The notes beneath the pieces are model-generated. The model saw only the letters and a list, made by a program, of their open reading frames with translations, made no database searches and was not told the DNA's origin. Both the position numbers and the translations under genes were made by a program. From JASHVB01 sp035523995 (GTDB taxonomy: Bacteria > Pseudomonadota > Alphaproteobacteria > Acetobacterales > Acetobacteraceae): a DNA stretch of 64,000 nucleotides. Location: contig DATKPQ010000151.1 in assembly GCA_035523995.1 (NCBI GenBank), positions 1 to 64,000 of the forward strand, written 5' to 3'. Below, piece after piece: positions 8,077 through 21,708 of this stretch (the stretch's first letter is position 1; the number at the start of each line of letters is the position of its first letter).

Positions 8077-9306
8077 TCATCTCCCGCCCGGCAGCTGGTT
8101 GAACGCAACATCCTTGTCCACCCTCACGTCGCCCGGCAACCCAAGCACGCGCTCCGCAATAATATTCCGCAGGATCTCGTCTGTGCCGCCGGCAATGCGC
8201 ATCCCGGGCGCCGAGAGCAACGACTCCTGGAACATCGCATGCATCGGAACCAGTTCGGGATCCGTGACACCGCCCGCCATGCCAAGCAGGTCCATCCCGA
8301 ACGATGAAATCGCCTGTTGGTTGCTGGCATTGACGAGCTTGAAAATTGAATTCTCCGGCCCCGGCGTCTGACCGCGCGACAAGGCGGTCAGCACACGGAA
8401 CCGCGTATAGGTCAGCCCCGCATTCTGGGCATGCCATTCGGCGACGCGCTCGCGCACGGCCGGATCGGCGATCGCCGGGCGGCCATCGATTTCCACGGCA
8501 CGCGCCAGATCGAGCAAATCCTGCATATCGGGGCGCCTGATTTCGCTGGCGGCCAGCCGTTCGTTCATGAGCGTGGTGATCGCCACCTTCCAACCCGCCC
8601 CCGGCGCAGCGAGGCGTTGCGCATCCGGAATGCGCAGGTCGGTGAAAAACACCTCGTTGAAATTCGAAGCGCCGGACATCTGGTGGATCGGCCGCACCTC
8701 TACGCCCGGCGCGTGCATGTCGATGAAGAACGCAGTCAGGCCTGCATGTTTGGGTTTGTTGGGATCGCTGCGTGTCAGCAGCAGGCCATAGTCCGAATAA
8801 TGCGCACCCGAGGTCCAGATCTTCTGGCCGTTGACCACCCATTCGTCGCCCCGCTTCTCTGCGCGCGTGCGCAGTCCGGCGACATCCGATCCTCCGGATG
8901 GCTCGGAAAAGAGCTGGCACCAGATTTCGTCCCCGCGCAGTGCGGGTTGCACGTAGCGCCGCAATTGCTCGGGCCCGGCGTAAGCGATCACGGTTGGGAT
9001 GCACATGCCAAGGCCGATCAGGAAGATATTGGGCGGCACGTCGTACTCCGCCTCTTCCTGGTTCCAGATGATCTGCTGCATCGGCGTGCCGCCGCGGCCG
9101 CCCCATTCCTTCGGCCAGGTGATGCCGGCGAAGCCCGCGTCCGCCTTCTTCGCCTGCCACGCCTTGGCGCGCGCGACATCCGCTGCATCGGTATCGCCGT
9201 AGCGATGCGCGCCGCTGTTGCGCTGTTTGCGCGCGGCATTGGCATTCAGAAAGGCGCGGGCCTCGGCGCGGAATGTGGCTTCGTCCGGCGTATCGTCGAA
9301 GTCCAT
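8077..9306 (-). CDS. Acyl-CoA dehydrogenase family protein
   Basis: Flavoprotein of 409 aa in the acyl-CoA dehydrogenase superfamily. It introduces a C2-C3 double bond into an acyl-CoA and passes electrons to ETF. Seen are the N-terminal helical domain, the middle-domain motif WCQLFSEPSGGSDVAGL, NGQKIWTSGAHYSDYG, and the C-terminal helical bundle ending GGTDEILRNIIAERVLGLP. The start is ATG 9306; the frame continues upstream but that part is family A repeat sequence. The downstream thiolase-like and DUF35 genes suggest a dedicated catabolic module. The substrate is unknown; steroid or branched side-chain CoA esters are possible. Confidence 0.88.
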   Translation of the reverse strand: MDFDDTPDEATFRAEARAFLNANAARKQRNSGAHRYGDTDAADVARAKAWQAKKADAGFAGITWPKEWGGRGGTPMQQIIWNQEEAEYDVPPNIFLIGLGMCIPTVIAYAGPEQLRRYVQPALRGDEIWCQLFSEPSGGSDVAGLRTRAEKRGDEWVVNGQKIWTSGAHYSDYGLLLTRSDPNKPKHAGLTAFFIDMHAPGVEVRPIHQMSGASNFNEVFFTDLRIPDAQRLAAPGAGWKVAITTLMNERLAASEIRRPDMQDLLDLARAVEIDGRPAIADPAVRERVAEWHAQNAGLTYTRFRVLTALSRGQTPGPENSIFKLVNASNQQAISSFGMDLLGMAGGVTDPELVPMHAMFQESLLSAPGMRIAGGTDEILRNIIAERVLGLPGDVRVDKDVAFNQLPGGR

Positions 9307-9337
9307 GGGCGGTCTCCCTGTCGCCAATCTGAAGCGA

Positions 9338-9369
9338 GATTGCTTCGTCGCTGCGCTTCTCGCAATGAC
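9338..9369. repeat. Family A palindromic repeat (single unit)
   Basis: Reads GATTGCTTCGTCGCTGC...CGCAATGAC, the reverse orientation of the recurring GTCATTGCGAG...GAAGCAATC unit. It sits immediately upstream of the acyl-CoA dehydrogenase start. Confidence 0.7.
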
Positions 9370-9438
9370 CTGGTTCGTTGCTTCGCCCGATGCCATGACT
9401 GGCTCGGCGGCAGTCGCGCCGCCAACCGGGCCGGGCAG

Positions 9439-10926
9439 CTACGCCCGGATCCGTGCCAGTGTCGCGGAGGTGGAATGCCCTGGCAGCAGATCGGCCAATG
9501 CTACCTTGCCGCCCCAACTCCGTACCAGTTCCGCCCCGACGATCTCATCCAGCCGGTAATCCGCGCCCTTCATCAGCAGATCTGGACGCAGTTCAAAGAT
9601 CAGCGCCTCCGGCGTATCTTCCTCGAAGACGCACACCAGATCGACACTCGCGAGGCTTGCCAACACCGCGGCGCGCGCCGCCTCGGGCTGCACCGGCCGC
9701 TTCGGCCCTTTCAGCCGCCGCACGCTGGCATCCGAATTCAGCCCAACCACCAGCCGGTCGCACTTCGCGCGCGCTTCCTCCAACAGATGCACGTGGCCGG
9801 GATGCAACAGGTCGAAGCAGCCATTGGTAAAGCCGACCCGCCAGCCGCGGCGGCGCCAGCGTTCCACATGCTCTGCCGCCTCGTCGCGCGTGACGATTTT
9901 CCGTAGCGCGCTGCGTTGGGGGGAGAGCGCGAACATCAGATCGCCCTCCCGCACCACCGCCGTGCCCGCCTTCCCAACCACCACGCCCGCCGCGAGGTTG
10001 GCCAGCCGCACCGCCATTTCCACGTCGCTGCCACCGGCGATCGCCGCGGCGAGCGTGGCGACGGCCGTGTCGCCGGCGCCGGCAACATCGTAGACTTCCG
10101 CCGCCTCGGCGGGAAAATGCCGCGCGCCGCCTGCATCCACCAACGTCATGCCGTCATTGCCGCGTGTCACCACCACCGCGCCGAACCCATGCCGGGCCCT
10201 CAGGGCCGTTGCGGCAGCGTTGATCGCTGGTTCCGTATCCACCGGCATCCCGGTTGCTTCCGCGAGGTCGATCCGGTTCGGCATGATGATGTCGGCCCCG
10301 GCGTAGCGCGCGTGGTCGGGCCCGCGCGGATCGACGATCAGCCGCCGGCCAGCCTTGCGCGCCAGTTCCACCAGTTTGGCCGGCACGTCCCCGGCCAGTA
10401 CGCCCTTACCGTAGTCCGACAGCACGGTGACCGAGGTGGCTGCCATGGCATCGCCGGCGATACGCAGCATCCGTTCGGCGAGCTTCGGATGGATCGGTGC
10501 GGTGATTTCGCGGTCGGCGCGGAACAACTGCTGGCCCGCAGCGACATAGCGCGTCTTCAGCGTGGTCGTGCGGCCGCCTTGCACCAGCAGCCACGGCTCA
10601 ACGTTCGGCTGCCCGCCCACCAGCGCGGTGAGGTCGGATCCGGTCTGGTCATCGCCGAGCACGGAAATGAACGCCACCGCCGCACCCAGCGCGGTGAGAT
10701 TGCGCACCACATTGCCGGCGCCCCCCGGCAGCCCGATCTCCCGCGTGATTGACAGAATCGGCACCGGGGCCTCCGCGCTGATCCGCGTCATATCCCCATA
10801 GATATAGCGGTCCAGCATGACATCGCCGATGACCAGCACGCTGGTGTTCGCCAGGCGCCGAACCGCGCCAGCGAGATCGGGGTCCGGTTGATCGGCGAGG
10901 GGCTCGCCCGGTGCGATCTGATTCAT
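9439..10926 (-). CDS. hldE: Bifunctional heptose-7-phosphate kinase / heptose-1-phosphate adenylyltransferase
   Basis: Enzyme of 495 aa for ADP-glycero-manno-heptose synthesis, the precursor of inner-core lipopolysaccharide. It has an N-terminal ribokinase-like domain (residues about 25-330) with GGAGNVVRNL and the phosphoryl-transfer motif VAGAGDTAVATL. A C-terminal nucleotidyltransferase domain (about 355-490) carries TNGCFDLLHPGHVHLLEEA. Start ATG 10926 gives the normal length; an upstream in-frame start would add 26 unrelated residues. The partner gmhA, gmhB and hldD genes are not in the window. A metallophosphatase gene lies just upstream on the same strand. Confidence 0.93.
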   Translation of the reverse strand: MNQIAPGEPLADQPDPDLAGAVRRLANTSVLVIGDVMLDRYIYGDMTRISAEAPVPILSITREIGLPGGAGNVVRNLTALGAAVAFISVLGDDQTGSDLTALVGGQPNVEPWLLVQGGRTTTLKTRYVAAGQQLFRADREITAPIHPKLAERMLRIAGDAMAATSVTVLSDYGKGVLAGDVPAKLVELARKAGRRLIVDPRGPDHARYAGADIIMPNRIDLAEATGMPVDTEPAINAAATALRARHGFGAVVVTRGNDGMTLVDAGGARHFPAEAAEVYDVAGAGDTAVATLAAAIAGGSDVEMAVRLANLAAGVVVGKAGTAVVREGDLMFALSPQRSALRKIVTRDEAAEHVERWRRRGWRVGFTNGCFDLLHPGHVHLLEEARAKCDRLVVGLNSDASVRRLKGPKRPVQPEAARAAVLASLASVDLVCVFEEDTPEALIFELRPDLLMKGADYRLDEIVGAELVRSWGGKVALADLLPGHSTSATLARIRA

Positions 10927-10969
10927 GCGTAGCGGGTAGTGTGAGCCATGGTCCCGCGGCAAGCAATCT

Positions 10970-11686
10970 TCACGTGTGGATAAACCCCAATTTATCTGCT
11001 TCAAGAACGACGCAGGTCAGTGCGCCGCCAATAACCGCGCCGGTATCGATACCAATGCGGTTGGCCGAGACGAACGGGTCCCGCCGGGGCGAATGGCCGT
11101 GCACGATGACCGCGCCATGATCCTTTTTCGAGGACAGGAACGGTTCGCGTATCCATAGCAGGTCCTCGCGCACCTGCTGGGCCAGCGGCACGCCCGGCCG
11201 CACGCCGGCGTGCACGAACAGATAGGGACCGATACGGTGACGCAATGGCAGGTCGCGCAGGAAAATCAAATGCGGCACTGGAATGCGCGTCGCCCAATCC
11301 TGTTGGGCGATATTCCGCGGCACCCCCCAGCTCATCAGAGAATCCGCGCCGCCGTTACGCATCCAGAGGTCCGCCACCTCCGGGTCCGCCTGTGCCAGCG
11401 CAGAGAGCATCATGTGCTCGTGGTTTCCCATCAGGTTGACGACCTGCTGCGCTGGCACCGGAGGCCCCGCTACCAGCCACTCCACCACCTGCGCACTTTC
11501 CAGTCCGCGGTCCACATAGTCACCCAGGTGGACCAACACGGCTTGCTCTACCGGCCGTTCCGCCAGGTCGGCCGCGATTTGCTCATGCATGGCCACCAGC
11601 CGCTCGAAGCAGCCATGCACGTCACCTACCGCGTAGACGCGTTGGCCGTCGGGAAGCACAGCGGGAGCAGGGGTAAGCACCACCAT
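10970..11686 (-). CDS. Serine/threonine phosphatase-like metallophosphoesterase
   Basis: Calcineurin-type phosphoesterase of 238 aa. Metal ligands are in the family motifs YAVGDVHGCFERL (residues about 17-29), VHLGDYVDRG, LMGNHEHMM and, near the C-terminus, FVHAGVRP and VIVHGHSP. The compact layout matches the bacterial PrpA/ApaH-like phosphatase group, which acts on phosphoproteins or dinucleoside polyphosphates. The start is ATG 11686; no clear ribosome-binding site is visible. It is 43 bp upstream of hldE on the same strand and probably co-transcribed with it, without an obvious shared pathway. Confidence 0.85.
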   Translation of the reverse strand: MVVLTPAPAVLPDGQRVYAVGDVHGCFERLVAMHEQIAADLAERPVEQAVLVHLGDYVDRGLESAQVVEWLVAGPPVPAQQVVNLMGNHEHMMLSALAQADPEVADLWMRNGGADSLMSWGVPRNIAQQDWATRIPVPHLIFLRDLPLRHRIGPYLFVHAGVRPGVPLAQQVREDLLWIREPFLSSKKDHGAVIVHGHSPRRDPFVSANRIGIDTGAVIGGALTCVVLEADKLGFIHT

Positions 11687-11733
11687 TGCTACAAGGTAGG
11701 ATGACGGGCGAGAGCGGCCAACTCCCAAGGCGG

Positions 11734-11798
11734 GCGGCCAAGGCGCGCGGCCAAGGGGGGCGGCCAAGGGAGGCAGCCCAGGGAGGCAGGCAAGGGAG
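11734..11798. repeat. Five 13-bp tandem direct repeats, G-rich
   Basis: Five consecutive 13-bp units start at 11734, 11747, 11760, 11773 and 11786. The first three share GCGGCCAAGG exactly and the last two are degenerate. The tract lies in the divergent gap between the phosphatase and aldolase genes and is strongly purine-biased on the plus strand. Confidence 0.75.
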
Positions 11799-11866
11799 GC
11801 AGATTGCCGCTCACCCCGCAGACCCGCTACATCACGACAAAGTGCCGAACCGGAGGAACCCACGCG

Positions 11867-12616
11867 ATGGACATCGAAACCGCCCCTGTCGCCACCGCCG
11901 ATGCAGACTGGCAGGCCCGCGTCGACCTCGCCGCCGTCTACCGTTTGCTCGCGCATCACGGCTGGGGGGATGTGATCTTCAACCATGCCGCCATGCGATG
12001 CCCATCGAATCCTCGGCACTTCCTGATCAAGCGGCACGAGCATCTGTACACCGAGGTAACGGCGTCGAACCTGGTCGAAGTCAGCATGGATGACGATCTG
12101 GACGAGCGCTCCGGCGTCAATCGCCCTGGTTTCACGCTGCACAGCGGCGTGCTGCGCGCACGGCCGGACGTAAATTGCTCCGTGCACGTGCATCCGGATG
12201 AAGGGGTCGCGATCTCCGGCCTGCAGCATGGACTGCGCATGCTGTCGCAGGATGCGATGCGGTTTTACAACCGGGTCGGATACCACGAGTACGAAGGCAT
12301 CACCGACAGTTTCGACGAACGCGAACGCATCACCGCGGCTCTTGGGAAGAACCGCGCGCTCATTATGCGGCACCACGGCATCACCACGGTTGGCGTCACT
12401 GCGCGTGAGGCGTTCAGCCTGATGAAGCAGTTCGTTCGCGCTGCGAAGATCCAGTTGATGATGGAGGCGACCGGCGCGGAATTGTCGGAGATTCCGACGC
12501 AGATCTGCGAGCATGTTGCGTCGCAGTACGAGCAGCATGACAGGGGGCGGGCGTCGGCCGAATGGCCCGCGTATCTTCGCATGCTCGACACGGTCGACGA
12601 CGGCTACCGGAACTGA
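11867..12616 (+). CDS. Class II aldolase/adducin-family protein
   Basis: Zinc-dependent aldolase-fold protein of 249 aa. Zinc-binding histidines are in SVHVHPDEG (residues about 104-112) and ALIMRHHGITTVG. The family includes fuculose-phosphate aldolase, ribulose-phosphate epimerase-like enzymes and many uncharacterised aldolases. Start ATG 11867 is preceded by GGAGG at 11852-11856, an ideal ribosome-binding site. The gene stands alone between divergent and convergent neighbours, so no pathway can be assigned. The closest group by recall is the hypothetical class II aldolases often found beside amino-acid or sugar catabolism genes. Confidence 0.85.
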   Translation: MDIETAPVATADADWQARVDLAAVYRLLAHHGWGDVIFNHAAMRCPSNPRHFLIKRHEHLYTEVTASNLVEVSMDDDLDERSGVNRPGFTLHSGVLRARPDVNCSVHVHPDEGVAISGLQHGLRMLSQDAMRFYNRVGYHEYEGITDSFDERERITAALGKNRALIMRHHGITTVGVTAREAFSLMKQFVRAAKIQLMMEATGAELSEIPTQICEHVASQYEQHDRGRASAEWPAYLRMLDTVDDGYRN

Positions 12617-12822
12617 CAGCCTGAAAGCGACGTTCCCCCTGCCCTTGTGGGAGCCAGGGGATGTACCGCCGCGGTGAAACGTTCCGCCACGGCGCGGGGC
12701 CGTCGTGGGGTTGCGCTGGTGGAGAAGGGCACTCTGGCGGAGGCGGCATGCCGGCGTTGCATCACGATGCGCTGGTTCCAACCTTCGAAGTCGACGCCGA
12801 ACGTCTCGCCCTGGGTTTAATT

Positions 12823-13560
<738 letters not shown>

Positions 13561-13572
13561 GGGGGAGCGGAC

Positions 13573-14145
13573 TCAGACCTGACGGATGTCCTTTTCCTTC
13601 TCCGCCAGCGCCTCGTCCACCCTTTTGGTATAGGCGTCGGTCAGCTTTTGCACCTCGGCGCTCCAGTCCTTCGCCACATCCTCTCCAATGTCATGCTTCT
13701 TTTCGAACGTCTTCACTTGTTCCATGCCGTCACGCCGCACGCCGCGCACGGCGACGCGGGCGCCTTCCGCGTATTTATGCGCCGTCTTGGCCAGTTCGTT
13801 ACGGCGTTCGGTGGTGAGCTGCGGGATCGGCACCCGCACCAACTGGCCGTCCGCCGCGGGGTTCAACCCGAGCCCGGAATCGCGGATCGCCTTCTCTACT
13901 GCGCCGACAAGCTGTCGGTCCCAGACCTGCACCGTCAACATCCGCGCTTCCGGGGCACCGACGCTGCCCACCTGGGTCAGCGGCATCTCGGTGCCGTAGG
14001 CCTGCACCTTCACCGGCTCCAGCAGCGCCGGATGAGCGCGGCCGGTGCGCAGGCCGTTGAATTCCCGTCTGAGCGTGTCCAGCGCGCCGTCCATCCGGCG
14101 CGTGAGGTCCTGCTTCAGCTTGTCGAGGTCGGGCGGTGCCGGCAT
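13573..14145 (-). CDS. frr: Ribosome recycling factor
   Basis: RRF of 190 aa, which with EF-G splits the post-termination ribosome. The full family length is present, with the N-terminal helix (LDKLKQDLTRRMDGALDTLRR), the conserved LRTGRAHPALLEPV and VRVPIPQLTTERRNELAKTA. The last helix of the three-helix bundle ends EKEKDIRQV. It lies between pyrH and uppS on the same strand, about 31 bp downstream of pyrH and 12 bp before uppS, consistent with an operon. Confidence 0.96.
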   Translation of the reverse strand: MPAPPDLDKLKQDLTRRMDGALDTLRREFNGLRTGRAHPALLEPVKVQAYGTEMPLTQVGSVGAPEARMLTVQVWDRQLVGAVEKAIRDSGLGLNPAADGQLVRVPIPQLTTERRNELAKTAHKYAEGARVAVRGVRRDGMEQVKTFEKKHDIGEDVAKDWSAEVQKLTDAYTKRVDEALAEKEKDIRQV

Positions 14146-14176
14146 CGGAAGGTCCCCCGCTTCATGCGCCGCTATC

Positions 14177-14902
14177 TTATGACCGTTCGATGATGCGCGT
14201 GAAGCGGCCTTCGCCGCGCATCACCGCGGCAAAGGCGCCGGGGGCGTGGATATTGAACACCAGGATCGGCAGAGCGTTCTCCCGTGCCAGGCTGATCGCG
14301 GCAGCGTCCATCACCGCCAGGTCCTTCGACAGCACCTCCAGGTAGCTGAGCTCCTCGTAGCGGCGCGCATCCGGCACCTTGCGGGGATCGGCGGAATACA
14401 CGCCGTCCACCTGGGTACCCTTCAGCAGCGCGTCGCAGTTCATTTCGGCGGCGCGCAGCGCTGCGGCGGTGTCCGTCGTGAAAAACGGGTTGCCGGTGCC
14501 GGCAGCGAAGATGACGACGCGGCCCTTCTCCATGTGCCGTTCGGCACGGCGCCGGATATAGGGCTCGCAAACCTGCGACATCGGGATCGCGGACTGCACG
14601 CGCGTGGGAGTGCCGCGTTGCTCGAGCGCCGACTGCATGGCGAGCGCGTTCATCACCGTGGCCAGCATGCCGATGAAGTCGGCCTGGGCACGCTCCATGC
14701 CCGAGGCGGCGCCGGAGACGCCGCGGAAGATGTTTCCCCCGCCGATCACCACGCAGACCTGCACGCCCATGCCGACCACGTCGCCGATATCCACAGCGAT
14801 GGCGCGGACGGTTTCATTGTCCAGGCCGTAGTCGCGCCGGCCCATCAGGGCCTCGCCGGAGAGTTTCAGCAGGACGCGCTTGTAGTGTGGCTGGGATGGC
14901 AT
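14177..14902 (-). CDS. pyrH: UMP kinase
   Basis: Uridylate kinase of 241 aa in the amino-acid kinase fold. It phosphorylates UMP to UDP for pyrimidine nucleotide supply. Seen are VLLKLSGEALMG at the N-terminus, CVVIGGGNIFRG, the hexamer and allosteric region, and the nucleotide-binding GTGNPFFTTDTAAALRAAE. The first gene of pyrH-frr-uppS as seen here; tsf and rpsB, which usually precede it, are not adjacent. Confidence 0.96.
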   Translation of the reverse strand: MPSQPHYKRVLLKLSGEALMGRRDYGLDNETVRAIAVDIGDVVGMGVQVCVVIGGGNIFRGVSGAASGMERAQADFIGMLATVMNALAMQSALEQRGTPTRVQSAIPMSQVCEPYIRRRAERHMEKGRVVIFAAGTGNPFFTTDTAAALRAAEMNCDALLKGTQVDGVYSADPRKVPDARRYEELSYLEVLSKDLAVMDAAAISLARENALPILVFNIHAPGAFAAVMRGEGRFTRIIERS

Positions 14903-15001
14903 GCGGCGCGGCCTTTCGGGGGTAAGGGCCGGAAACTAGTGGGCTCGGGCGAGTGGAACAAGGTGCAGAACCGGAAGACGCCAGGAACGTCCATCAGGCG
15001 C

Positions 15002-15934
15002 TCAGGTTCGCTGTGCCGATGAACGAAGGCGTTCTGCCGGTAGCGGAACGTCCAGCAGATACTCGACAAGCTGCCCCACATGACGGTCGCGTTCCATCCC
15101 CGGCCGGCGGTGGATGACGAAATCGAATGATCCCGGCTTGACGCGATCGGGAAATACCCGCACCAGCCGGTTCGCGGCGAGCTCGAAATCGATCAGCGGC
15201 TGCCTGCCCAGCGCGATGCCCGCCCCGGCAATCGCTGCTGCGACCACAGCGTTGAACGTGTAGAATCGTACAATCGTTGCCTTCACACCGTGGTCGCTGC
15301 CCAACCATTCCAGCCAGGTAGACCAGTCCTTCTCGGGACTGGCAATGTTATCCTCCTGCAGCAGCGTGTGGCGCGCGAGCTCGGCCGCCGTCCCGGCCAC
15401 TCCGAGCGACGGGCTGCATACCGGAAACACCGTTTCATGGAACAGCAGTTGGTCGCCGGCGGCCAATGCGCCACGAGGCACGCGCAGGACGGCGAGATCG
15501 AGTCCTTCCCGCACCATGTCAGGCGCATTGTCCTCGATCGCGCGCATCTGCCATTGCACCGAGGGATGCAGTGCGGCGAACGAAGCAAGCCGTGGCGCCA
15601 GCCACAGCGAAGCGACCGATCCGTTGGCCGAAATCGTCAGTAGCGGGCGCTCGCGCCGATCGCGCACAACCGCACAGGCCGCGCCGAGCTGTGCGAACGC
15701 TTGCTCCACCGCCCGCTGTAACGTCGCACCGTCCACAGTGACCACGGTGCGGCCGGCACCATTGCGGGCACGCAACAGGAGCGTTGCTCCGAGCGACTCC
15801 TCCAGCCCGCGCACCTGATGGCTGACCGCGCTGGTGCTGACGTTCAGTTCCGACGCCGCGCGTGCGAAGCTGCCCAACCGCGCCACCGCGGCAAAGGCCC
15901 GCAGGGCCGCCAAAGGAGGAATACGCTCCGCCAT
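15002..15934 (-). CDS. LysR-family transcriptional regulator (GcvA-like)
   Basis: LTTR of 310 aa. An N-terminal winged helix-turn-helix (LAALRAFAAVARLGSFARAASELNVSTSAVSHQVRGLE) is followed by a periplasmic-binding-like effector domain. The helix-turn-helix wording (TSAVSHQVRGLEESLGATLLLR) is typical of the GcvA/AmpR branch. ATG 15934 was chosen; a GTG one codon upstream is also possible. It is divergent from the tandem ABC exporter with a 98-bp gap, so it may regulate that gene and itself. The effector is unknown. Confidence 0.88.
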   Translation of the reverse strand: MAERIPPLAALRAFAAVARLGSFARAASELNVSTSAVSHQVRGLEESLGATLLLRARNGAGRTVVTVDGATLQRAVEQAFAQLGAACAVVRDRRERPLLTISANGSVASLWLAPRLASFAALHPSVQWQMRAIEDNAPDMVREGLDLAVLRVPRGALAAGDQLLFHETVFPVCSPSLGVAGTAAELARHTLLQEDNIASPEKDWSTWLEWLGSDHGVKATIVRFYTFNAVVAAAIAGAGIALGRQPLIDFELAANRLVRVFPDRVKPGSFDFVIHRRPGMERDRHVGQLVEYLLDVPLPAERLRSSAQRT

Positions 15935-16032
15935 CACCGTGCAATTTAACTCAACAGCGGTTGAAAAACACTCGTTTGCGCAACGCCTTTCCGCCCCCCA
16001 GGATATTCCCTCGGGACAGGGAGACCGGACCG

Positions 16033-19608
<3,576 letters not shown>

Positions 19609-19749
19609 GGAGGCGTTGAGACCGCGAGGACCTGCGACGGGGCATCGTCGGCACGACGGCCTGCCCCTGACGAGGGCATGCTCACTTTTCGTCAACCATT
19701 CCACGCCATCCTGGCGCTGCACGCTTTGGGCACCATAGGCACCGCCAGG

Positions 19750-21708
19750 ATGGCCACGCCACCCGAGACCCTGATCGCCGGACGCTTCACCGTCTCGCTC
19801 GGCCAGCCGATGCCCGAATCGGGCGGCGGACTTCCCTGCTTCGCCGCGAAGGACAGCCGCAGCGGCGACACCCCGCTGATCGCCATTCAGGTCCGCCGTG
19901 ATTCCCCGGCACGCGCGCATTCCCTGCAGATGCTGGGGCAGCCGATCGACGGCCTGCTGACTCCGCTCGCTCATGGTCCGGCGCCAGGTCCCCGCGGCGA
20001 GGCCGGCTATTTCGTCATCTGCCCTGCCCCACCGGGGCCACCGATCACCGGCCGTTTGCGGCCCTGGCCCGAGGCCGCGCTGATTTCCCTCGCGCTGCGG
20101 CCGATTGCCCTGGTACTGGAGAAGCTGGCCGGCCATAACGTCACGCACCGAGCCATCCGGCGGAACAACGTATTCGAGGGCCGGCGCGGGCAGCCACTGG
20201 TGCTCGGCGCCGCCTGGGCCGCCCCACCGGCCCTGCACCAGCCCGCCCTGTTCGAACCCCCCTACAGCGCCATGTGCCACCCCGCCGGCCGCGGCGACGG
20301 CCGGATCGCCGACGATGTCTACGCCCTCGGTGTGCTGCTGCTGACCTTGGCACTCGGCCGCGTACCGCTTGCCGACCTTGACGATGCCGCGATCCTGCGC
20401 CGCAAGCTTGAACTCGGCAGCCATGCCGCGCTGGTCAGCGAGGAGCGCCTGCCGGCACTGATCTCCGATCTGCTCCGCGGCATGCTGGCCGAGGACCCCG
20501 AGCATCGCCCCACCCCAACGCTCCTGCTCGATTCCGCCGTGGCGCGGTCGCGCCGCGTCGCTGCCCGTCCACCGCCCCGGGCGCAACGTGCCTTGCCGGT
20601 GGGTGAGACCGCGGTGTGGGACGCCCGCACGCTGGCCTACGCGCTTGGGACCGACGCAGAACAAGGGATCGGCGCGCTGCGATCGGGAACAGCGGTGCAG
20701 TGGCTGCGGCGCAGCCTTGGCGATGTTCAGTTGGCGACGCGGGTGGACGAACTCGTGCGTCAGCGTCTCGCCGATACCCCCGGCGAGGAGCCCCGCGCCG
20801 ACGCCATAATGCTGATGCGCGCCGTCACTGCGATCGACCCACTGGCCCCGCTGTGCTGGCACGGCACCGCGCTGTGGCCGGACGGGCTGGGTCCGTTGTT
20901 GGCCGCGTCCGGCGATTCTGCACTTGCCGGCAAGCTGCACGACATGGTCGCCGTCGAGGCCCCCGCGAACTGGGGAAGCCTGCGGCCGGAGCGTTGCGAC
21001 GTGCCGATGTTGCGCCTGGAGGCACGGCAGAATCGCGCCTACCTGGGCACGCCCGGCCCCGCCGGGGGGCGGTCCCGCCTGACCTATATGCTGAACCCGC
21101 TGCTGCCCTGTGCGAGCCCATTGGTGGCCGATCGATGGGTCATGCGCCTGGCCGATGTGCCAGCTGCGATCGAGGCTGCCATCACGGCCAACCCAAAGGC
21201 CGTGCCCTTGGATGCCCAACTGGCCGCATTCATCGGCGCTCGCGGTGACAGCCGGATTGAGACGGAAACCAACGCCCTGACCGGTAACGCGCAGGACGTG
21301 GTGAACCTGCCGGAACTGCGATTACTCGCGGAGTTGCAGGTCCGCTACCACCCCCGGCCGCTTCCTGCGCTGGCCGCCTGGATCGCCGGTGCGGCGGCGC
21401 CGATGCTTGCGCTCTGGATGAACCGCCCGCGCCGGCGCGAACTGACCGAGCGGCTAAAGGCACTCGCCGCAGCGGGGCAGTTGCTGCCGATGCTGGCGCT
21501 GCTGGAGGATCCGCCAGGGCGTTCCGCCGATGCCGCGGCGGCCAGGGTTGCCGCAGACGAGTTGAACCGTATCGATGCGGAACTGGCCGCCATAGCCGCT
21601 GGCGCCGATGAACGCCGGGCCGTAGCGACGCGGCTTGGGCAGGAGATCGCCGCCGGAGCCGGCTTGCTCGCTCTAACTGCGATGTTGGCCCTGGCGGTGC
21701 TGGGTTGA
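19750..21708 (+). CDS. Membrane-anchored degenerate protein kinase (pseudokinase)
   Basis: Protein of 652 aa with a eukaryotic-type kinase fold in its first 270 residues: a catalytic-loop equivalent VTHRAIRRNN (133-140) and the conserved IADDVYALGVLLLTLALGRVPL (subdomain IX). Key residues are gone. The VAIK lysine is Gln (LIAIQV, Q47), the catalytic Asp of HRD is Ala135, and DFG is replaced by LGAAW. Long helical regions follow, with a hydrophobic segment near residue 560 and a C-terminal hydrophobic anchor (GLLALTAMLALAVLG). Its stop overlaps the next start as TGATG. Kinase activity is unlikely; a scaffold or sensor role is inferred. An upstream in-frame ATG at 19678 is possible. Confidence 0.7.
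   Translation: MATPPETLIAGRFTVSLGQPMPESGGGLPCFAAKDSRSGDTPLIAIQVRRDSPARAHSLQMLGQPIDGLLTPLAHGPAPGPRGEAGYFVICPAPPGPPITGRLRPWPEAALISLALRPIALVLEKLAGHNVTHRAIRRNNVFEGRRGQPLVLGAAWAAPPALHQPALFEPPYSAMCHPAGRGDGRIADDVYALGVLLLTLALGRVPLADLDDAAILRRKLELGSHAALVSEERLPALISDLLRGMLAEDPEHRPTPTLLLDSAVARSRRVAARPPPRAQRALPVGETAVWDARTLAYALGTDAEQGIGALRSGTAVQWLRRSLGDVQLATRVDELVRQRLADTPGEEPRADAIMLMRAVTAIDPLAPLCWHGTALWPDGLGPLLAASGDSALAGKLHDMVAVEAPANWGSLRPERCDVPMLRLEARQNRAYLGTPGPAGGRSRLTYMLNPLLPCASPLVADRWVMRLADVPAAIEAAITANPKAVPLDAQLAAFIGARGDSRIETETNALTGNAQDVVNLPELRLLAELQVRYHPRPLPALAAWIAGAAAPMLALWMNRPRRRELTERLKALAAAGQLLPMLALLEDPPGRSADAAAARVAADELNRIDAELAAIAAGADERRAVATRLGQEIAAGAGLLALTAMLALAVLG

Noticed and set aside
10975..10983. 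A perfect DnaA box (TGTGGATAA)
   Set aside because: It lies inside the last codons of the phosphatase gene, is single, and one such 9-mer is expected by chance in a window of this size.
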